Of a stretch of 64,000 nt of DNA, positions 57,931-64,000 are shown in pieces; position 1 is the stretch's first letter; each line of letters starts with the position of its first letter. A program made the position numbers and the translations under genes. The notes below the pieces were generated by a model. The model saw nothing but the letters and a program-made list of their open reading frames with translations. It was not told the DNA's origin and did not search any database. The stretch is from Okapia johnstoni (lineage: Eukaryota > Chordata > Mammalia > Artiodactyla > Giraffidae). Location of the stretch: positions 7,316,001 to 7,380,000 of the forward strand of contig CM044309.1 of the NCBI GenBank assembly GCA_024291935.2, read 5' to 3'.

Positions 57931-58109
57931 GTGGGTGGCGATTGAGTGTCGTTTTTTTCTGTCATTTTATTTTGATGGGGTCAAGTATTTATTTTCTGGG
58001 TATTTTGCAAGTGAAAGAGAATCACTTTTTAGTGCTAGATAGTTCAATTATGATTTCAGTTGAGTTCTTATTTTCTAAGAGGCACTAACATCTTTCTTTT
58101 TCTTTCTTC

Positions 58110-58673
58110 TATTAAGATAACACTGGTTTGTAACATTATGTAAGTTTCATATATTCCACATTATATCTCAGCTTCTGTATACACTACCAGAAGTTTAGTT
58201 TCCATTCACTGCCATGTGGTTAATCCCCTTTACCCATTTTGCCCTCCCCCACCCCACTTCCCTTCTGGTTCTCGGCATCGGTTTGTTTTTGTTTTGCGTG
58301 TTTATTTTGTTTTATATTCCTCATGTGAGTGAAATCATATGATATTTGTCTTTCTCTTATTTCATTTAGCATAATCCCCTCAAGGTCCATCCCTGTTGTA
58401 GCAAATGGCAATGTTGCATCTTATTTTTTATGACTGAGTAGTATTATATAATATCCCATATCTTCATCCATTCATCATTCATGAACGCTTAGGTTGTTCC
58501 CGTATCTTTGCTATTTGTAAATAATGCTGCAGTGAACATAGGGGGCATATGTCTTTTCAAATCAGTGTTTTTATATTCTTCAGATAAATATACAGAAGTA
58601 GAATAGCTGGATCATGTAATACTTCTATTTTTAATTTAAAAACATTTTTATTGAGGTATAATTGATTTATAAT
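58110..58673 (-). repeat. Ancient L1 3' region, antisense (left part)
   Basis: Diverged antisense L1 (gaaatcatatgatatttgtc, ataatgctgcagtgaacat), followed by a newer L1 tail (ttattgaggtataattgatt). It is split by BovB at 58688. Confidence 0.75.
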
Positions 58674-58687
58674 ATTGTTAGTTTCAG

Positions 58688-60371
58688 TTCAGTCACTCAG
58701 TCGTGTCTGACTCTTTGTGACCCCATGGACTGCAGCACGCCAGGCCTCCCTGTCCATCACCAACTCCCGGAGTTTACTCAAACTCATGTCCATTGAGTCG
58801 GTGATGCCATCCAACCATCTCATCCTCTTTCGTCCCCTTCTCCTCCCACCTTCAATCTTTCCCAGCATCAGGGTCTTTTCCAACGAATCAGCTCTTTGCA
58901 TCAGGTGGCCAAAGTATTGGAGTTTCAGCTTCAGCATCAGTCCTTCCAGTGAATATTCAGGACTGATTTCCTTTAAGATAGACTGGTTGGATCTCCTTGC
59001 AGTCCAAGGGACTCTCAAGAGTGTTTGAGCATCTCCTGTGGAGGTATGGGTTGGCAGTGAAATGCCACAGAGACAGGGGCTCTGGGTGCAGCAGACTTGG
59101 GTATGGCATAAGGCCTCTTGAAGGAGGTTGCCATTAACCCCACCATAGAGCCACCAGAACTTACATAGGACTGGGAAATAGTCTCTTGGAGGGCACAAAC
59201 AGAACCTTGTGCACCAGGACCCAGGAGAAAGGAGCAGTGACCCCACAAGAGACTGACCCAGACTTGCTGTGAGTGTCCAGAAGTCTCCAGCGGAGGTATA
59301 GGTTGGCAGTGGCCTGCTGCAAGATTGGGGGCACTGAGTGTAGCAGTGCATGCATGGGATCCTTTGAAGGAGGTCGCCATTGTCTTCATTACCTCCACCA
59401 TAGTTTGGCCCCAGGTAAATAACAGGGAGGGAACACAGCTCCACCCATAAAAACAGAAAATTGGGTTAAAGATTTACTGAGCATGGCCTCACCCATCAGA
59501 ACAAGACCCAGTTTCCACCACAGTCAGTCTCTCCCATCAGGAAGCTTCCATAAGCCTCTTATCCTTATCCATCAGAGGGAAGACAGACTGAAAAACACAG
59601 TCATGGAAAACTAACCAATCTGATCACATGGATCACAGCCTTGTCTAACTCAATGAAACTAAGCCATGCCGTGTAGGGCCACCCAAGACAGACAGGTCAT
59701 GGTGGAGAGTTCTGACAAAGTGCGGTCCACTGGAGAAGTGAACGGCAAACTACTTCAGTATTCTTGCCTTGAGAACCCCATGAACAGTATGAAAAGGCAA
59801 AAAGATAGGGCATTGAAAGATGAACTCCCCAGGTCAGTAGGTGCCCAATATGCTACTGGAGATCAGTGGAGGAATAACTCCAGAAAGAATGAAGAGATGG
59901 AGCCAAAGCAAAAACAACACCCAGCTGTGGATGTGACTGGTGATAGAAGCAAAGTTTGGTACTATAAAGAGCAATATTGCATAGGAACCTGGAATGTTAG
60001 GTCCACGAATCAATGCAAATTGGAAGTGGTCAAACAAGAGATGGCAAGAGTGAATGTCAACATTTTAGGAATCAGTGAACTAAAATAGGCTGGAATGGGT
60101 GAATTTAACTCAGATGACCATTATACCTACTACAGTAGGCAAGAATCCCTTAGAAGAAATAGAGTAGCCATAATAGTCAACAGAGACTGAAATGCAGTAT
60201 TTGGATGCAATCTCAAAAACGACAGAATGATCTCTGTTCATTTTCAAGGCAAGCCATTCAATATCAAAGTCTATGCCCCGACCAGTAATGCTGAAGAAGC
60301 TGAAGTTGAACGGTTCTATGAAGACCTACAAAGACCTTCTAGAACTAACACCTAAAAAAGGTGTCCCCTTC
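58688..60371 (-). mobile_element. BovB LINE with inverted 5' segment (twin-priming structure)
   Basis: 58688-59024 is the BovB 3' end in antisense. 59025-60371 is BovB 5' UTR plus endonuclease start in sense (frame 59666-60088, GTWNVRSTN). The middle of the element is absent. The flanks ATTGTTAGTTTCAG (58674-58687) and ATTGTTTGTTTCAG (60372-60385) duplicate the host L1 site with one mismatch, so the whole is one insertion event. Confidence 0.88.
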
Positions 60372-60817
60372 ATTGTTTGTTTCAGGTGTACAGTAAAGTG
60401 AATCTATTATACAAATACATATATCCACTCTTTTTTAGATTCTTTTCCCCTATAAGCCATTACGGAGTCCTGAGTAGAGTTCCTTGTGCTATACAGTAGG
60501 CCCTTATTAGTTACCTGTTTTATACATATGCCATTCGCAGCAACATGAATGGACCTAGAGAGTCTCATACTGAGTGAAGTAAGTCAGGCAGAGAAAGACA
60601 AATATCACATGATGTCACTTATATGTGGAAACTAAAAAAAGGCTACATATGAACTTTTAAACACATACATATTCTTAAAAACTCAAATAGAGTTACAGAT
60701 GTAGAAAATAAACTTACGGTTATGGGGTGTAAAGGGTGGGGGGAGCATGTAAATTGGAAGATTGGAGCGACACATACATATTTTTAATTTTTTGAGGAAC
60801 CTCTATACTGTTTTCCA

Positions 60818-60938
60818 GAGAAGGAAATGGCAACCCACTCCAGTGTCCTTGCCTGGAAAATCCCATGGATGGAGGAGCCTGGTGGGCTACAGTCCATGGG
60901 GTCGCAAAGAGTCGGACGTGACTGAGTGACTTCACTTC
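60818..60938 (+). repeat. Bov-tA SINE, head-truncated, in L1
   Basis: Starts in the body (gagaaggaaatggcaaccc). ATACTGTTTTCCA (60805-60817) and ATACTCTTTTCCA (60939-60951) are a 13-bp duplication with one mismatch. Confidence 0.9.
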
Positions 60939-61347
60939 ATACTCTTTTCCACAGTGGCTGCACCAATTTACTTTCCCAACAACGGTGTGTGAGGGTTCTC
61001 TTTTCTCCACATCCTTGCCAGTGATTGTTGTTTTTCGCCTTTTTGGTAGTATCCATTCTAATGGGTAGGAGGTGATATCTCATGGTTTTGATTTCCCTAA
61101 TAATTAGTGATGTTGAACATCTTTTTATATACCTGTTGGTCTTATGTCTCTTCCTTGGAAAAATGTCTATTCAGATCCTCTGCCCATTTTTGAATCAGGC
61201 TTTTTGTTGTTGAGTTTTATGAGTTCTTTACATATTTTGGATATTAATGCCTTATTTGATACTTGATTTGCAAATATCTTCTCCTGTTGGAAGTTGTCTT
61301 TTCTTGGTGTTGACGGTTTCCTTTGCTATGCAAAAGCACTTTAGTTT

Positions 61348-61457
61348 GATGTGGTGGTGGTGGTTTAGTTGCTAAGTCGTGTCCAACTCTTGCGACTTCA
61401 TGGACTGTAGCCTGACAGGCTCCTCTATCCATGGGATTCTCCAGGCAAGAATACTGG
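61348..61457 (-). repeat. Bov-tA SINE fragment, antisense, in L1
   Basis: Inverted tail and part of the body (gctaagtcgtgtccaactc to ggcaagaatactgg), preceded by a gtggtggtggt stretch. Confidence 0.85.
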
Positions 61458-62129
61458 AAATTTATTTTTGTATTTGTTTCCTTTCCCTGAAGAGGTGTAT
61501 CTAGAAAGATATTGCTAAGACCAGTGTCAAAGAGTGTAATGTCTATTTTTTTGAGGAGTTTTATGATTTCAGGTTTTACATTCAAGTCTTTAAAGCTGAT
61601 TTTTGTGTATGATGTAAGATAATGGTCTATTTTCGTTCCTTTGTATGTGGCTGTTCGGTTTTCCCAGTACCGTTTATTGAAGAGACTATCCTTTCTCCGT
61701 TGTATGTTCTTTGCTCCTTTGTTGTAAATTAACTGTCCATATATGTGTGGATTTATTTCTGAGCTCTCAATTCTGTTTCACTGATCTGTGTATATTTTTC
61801 TGTCACTACCATGATATTTTGATTCCTTTAGCTTTGAAGTACAATATGAAATCAGGACTGTGATACCACCGTCTTCTATTTCTTAAGGATACTAATGTCC
61901 TCTTGACTAAGATCACACCTTCATTCCACTTAAAAATGAGTAGAAGCTGAAAACCCAGGCTTAGTTACTGCTAACATCACTTTGTTCTTACTTTTAAAGC
62001 TTTTCAATCTTTCTTTTCTACAAGAAAACCATGGGAAGTAGCGCTGGGATGAGAATCTGACTCCTTTTTACTGTGGGACAACAGAAAAGTAGCAGGGAAA
62101 GTTATGAAAATGTGTAGTACAGTTTGCGT

Positions 62130-62305
62130 AGATGAGTAGCTTTTGGAAGTGTGGTTCTGTCCAGCAGCATCCACAGCACTTGAAAACTTGTTGGAAGTGC
62201 AGATTACCTGCTCCCACCCTGAACCACTGAACCAGAAACCGAGAGAGTACAGTACAACAGTCTGTGATTGAAAGCTCCTCCGGATGATTTTGATGCACAC
62301 ATTTA
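62130..62305 (+). repeat. MER5A-like hAT transposon fossil
   Basis: The order ggaagtgtggttctgtccag, cagcatccacagcacttg, aacttgttggaagtgcagat, ctgaaccagaaacc, gatgattttgatgcac matches MER5A. Confidence 0.75.
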
Positions 62306-63489
62306 TATGAGACCCCAAGGACAGACTAAGATAAATTTGCTGTGGGTTCAGAAAAGCAAGAAATTTAATTATAATCTATTTTTAAACCCCACTATTCATG
62401 TGACTAATTGGTGGTGGTTCTTATGGAAAGCTGAGTGATTTTTCATCTTATGTATGTTTTATTATCATGTTACCTTCCTAACCAGGCCTTTTTTTAGTTC
62501 ACTTCAGGACATGGTCCTTCATGCAGCAGGGTTGCCTCTGGCATACCTGAGAAACTAAATAAATGGAGCTTAACTGAGAGGCTCTCAGTTCTGAAGAATG
62601 CAAGAGTCAAGCCCCACTGAGACAGAGTTGCGTCGAGGAAAATTTCTAAAGGCTCCATTAACCAAGAATGCATTTTAAACAAAACAAAACAAAAACAAAC
62701 AAGGTACAAATGAAAGTCATAGGAGCTCACTTAAAAATGAGTTGCAGGAGTAAACTGTGTATGTTTGCTGAGGGAGAACTACTGAGAAAATTGATTTTGA
62801 TTAGGGAAATAACTTATGCAACCTATGTTGTTGAAAAGCGTGTTTGTTTACCATTTTAATCTCATGACTTCAGCTACAGTTTATGTGCCAGCCTTGGTTT
62901 TGGGGAGAAAATTGTATTCACTCGCTTATCTGTGTGTTCACTTATTCAACAAGCATTTTAGGTATTCTTGAAGCTCAGGGGAAATGGAGACTGTTGACTG
63001 CATACCTCCACATTTTTATCCACTGTCTTCATATCTCACGTTACTGAGACTTGGTTTCTGCCATATTATTCCCCAAATGGACCTTCAGAGGCCATCAGTG
63101 CCTTCCTGCCAATCCAGCTGCTCCTCATCTGGCTGTTCTGTATGTTTGGTCTTGATTGACCATCTTCTGCCTCTTGGAACGTTATGCCTTAGAATCATTA
63201 TTTTTCTTATGGCCTCTTGCCCATAGCTTTAACTGAGTTTTCTTCTATATCTTCACCCAAGAACAGCGGTTCTATGAGGAGATTTCTCTTAGTCCCATTT
63301 TATTGTCTCTTAGCACTTTTTCTTTACCTGAAAGAACTCACCTATTCCCACCAGTTTCATTTAGCTTCACTTATCAGAGCTAGGGGAGTAGCTGCTAAAT
63401 CTCTTTCTTCATTTTTAACCCATGTTTCCAAGCTTCACTATCTAAAATATATTTGATTCTATTCTTCACAGATTATTTATTCATATATT

Positions 63490-63640
63490 AAGCAAATATT
63501 TACTGAGGGGCTCCTGTCTGCCAGGCGCTGTTTTCTGTTCTAGCAGTGAACAAAACCGGCAGGTCTCTGATTTTAGAAAGCTTACATTCTGATGGGGTTA
63601 GGGAGGCAGAGAACAAAAGCCAGACAAATAATATGGTGAT
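63490..63640 (+). repeat. MIR/L2-class fossil
   Basis: Phrase order ctgccaggcgctgttttctg, agcagtgaacaaaac, gaaagcttacattctgatgg is typical of an ancient mammalian interspersed repeat. Confidence 0.5.
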
Positions 63641-63716
63641 ATGTATTTTGAGGAGAAATAAAATAGGATTCAAGAGATAGAGAAATGATGAGAATACTTG
63701 TTTAAAAAAATTTTGG

Positions 63717-64000
63717 CTGCTCTGGATGTTCAGCGTGGTGCGTGCACTTCTGGTGTCACATGGCCTTTCTCGCTGGGTGGTCAGTGTGGTGCGTGGACTC
63801 CTCCTCGCGTCACACGGCCTTTCTTGCTGGGTGTTCAGCGTGGTGCGTGGACTCTTGCTCGCATCACATGGCCTTTCTCGCTGGGTGTTCAACGTGGTGC
63901 GTGGACTCTTGCTTGCGTCACACAGCCTTTCTCGCTGGGTGTTCAGCGTGGTGCGTGGACTCTTGCTCGCATCACATGGCCTTTCTTGCTGGGTGTTCAA
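63717..64000. repeat. 54-bp minisatellite, more than 5 copies, runs off window
   Basis: Unit landmarks ttcagcgtggtgcgtggac occur at 63729, 63780, 63834, 63888, 63942 and 63996: spacing 51, then 54 four times. GC-rich with CpG. The period is divisible by three, so the minus strand stays open as an 18-residue repeat; this is not a gene. Confidence 0.93.

Larger units (their letters stand above)
60386..61875 (-). repeat. L1 3' UTR and ORF2, antisense (right part)
   Basis: Continues the host L1 after BovB (gtgtacagtaaagtgaatct). A sense-oriented L1 stretch (60535-60775) is inverted within it. It then runs antisense through ORF2 (tagtgatgttgaacatcttt, aatggtctattttcgttcc) to about 61875. Two Bov-tA copies interrupt it. 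Confidence 0.82.
61876..63716. other. Downstream flank, mostly unique
   Basis: No exon recognised. It contains a MER5A fossil (62130), an (AAACA)n-like run near 62678-62700 and a MIR/L2-class piece (63490-63600). The SLC26A7 start, expected further downstream, was not seen. Confidence 0.6.

Noticed and set aside
58689..59444. 251-codon minus-strand frame
   Set aside because: It crosses the junction of the inverted BovB and is a chance fusion of its 3' end with antisense 5' UTR.
63500..64000. 166-codon minus-strand frame with repeated NTQRERPCDASKSP units
   Set aside because: It is the translation of a 54-bp minisatellite; the frame survives only because the period is divisible by three.
63717..64000. 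CRISPR array
   Set aside because: The units are contiguous 54-bp tandem copies without unique spacers, in mammalian DNA.
57725..64000. First exon of SLC26A7
   Set aside because: Expected next downstream by human synteny, but no matching coding or CpG-island sequence was found before the window ends.

Overview
This window is mammalian nuclear DNA from a pecoran ruminant, most likely a bovid. The evidence is dense coverage by ruminant-specific repeats: RTE-type BovB LINEs, composite Bov-tA SINEs, ruminant L1 3' ends and a CHR-type SINE. Older pan-mammalian fossils (MIR/L2, MER5A, Tigger, MLT1) lie beneath them. The coding content is two genes on the + strand whose order (OTUD6B then LRRC69) matches the OTUD6B-LRRC69-SLC26A7 neighbourhood of human 8q21. 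The species cannot be fixed from the sequence.

Layout. Bases 1-45 are the last 14 codons and stop of OTUD6B, a deubiquitinase, followed by its 3' UTR. About 9.3 kb of AT-rich, repeat-filled spacer separates it from LRRC69. LRRC69 fills 9378-57713 and could be read exon by exon: eight coding exons (9378-9560, 26413-26539, 31268-31340, 34939-35134, 38042-38113, 45695-45796, 50056-50235, 57603-57713), all with GT/AG borders and matching phases. They give an uninterrupted 347-residue protein, the length I recall for human LRRC69. It has about ten leucine-rich repeats, mostly of 23 residues, and a C-terminal tail with a CxxC motif. Introns run from 2.9 to 16.9 kb. The last 6.3 kb (57714-64000) hold no recognisable exon. 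They contain a nested L1/BovB complex, a MER5A fossil and a 54-bp minisatellite that runs off the window end.

Repeats. Several insertions carry readable target-site duplications, which allows a local insertion history. The clearest cases are a BovB copy with twin-priming geometry inside an older L1 (58688-60371), a 12.5-20.7 kb block where two opposed L1s are each interrupted by BovB, and an insertion that appears to be almost pure poly(A) (7361-7399).

Points of most biological interest. (1) Intron 2 contains an orphan CpG island (about 30360-30960). Its 3' edge has a consensus splice donor in the right phase to join LRRC69 exon 3, which suggests an alternative promoter and N-terminus. (2) The exon 3 acceptor is tandemly duplicated, and use of the upstream copy would bring in an immediate stop codon. 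(3) A short upstream ORF overlaps the LRRC69 start codon. (4) A consensus donor lies six bases after the LRRC69 stop. No CRISPR array, prokaryotic system, tRNA gene, structural-RNA gene or wholly new gene system was found.
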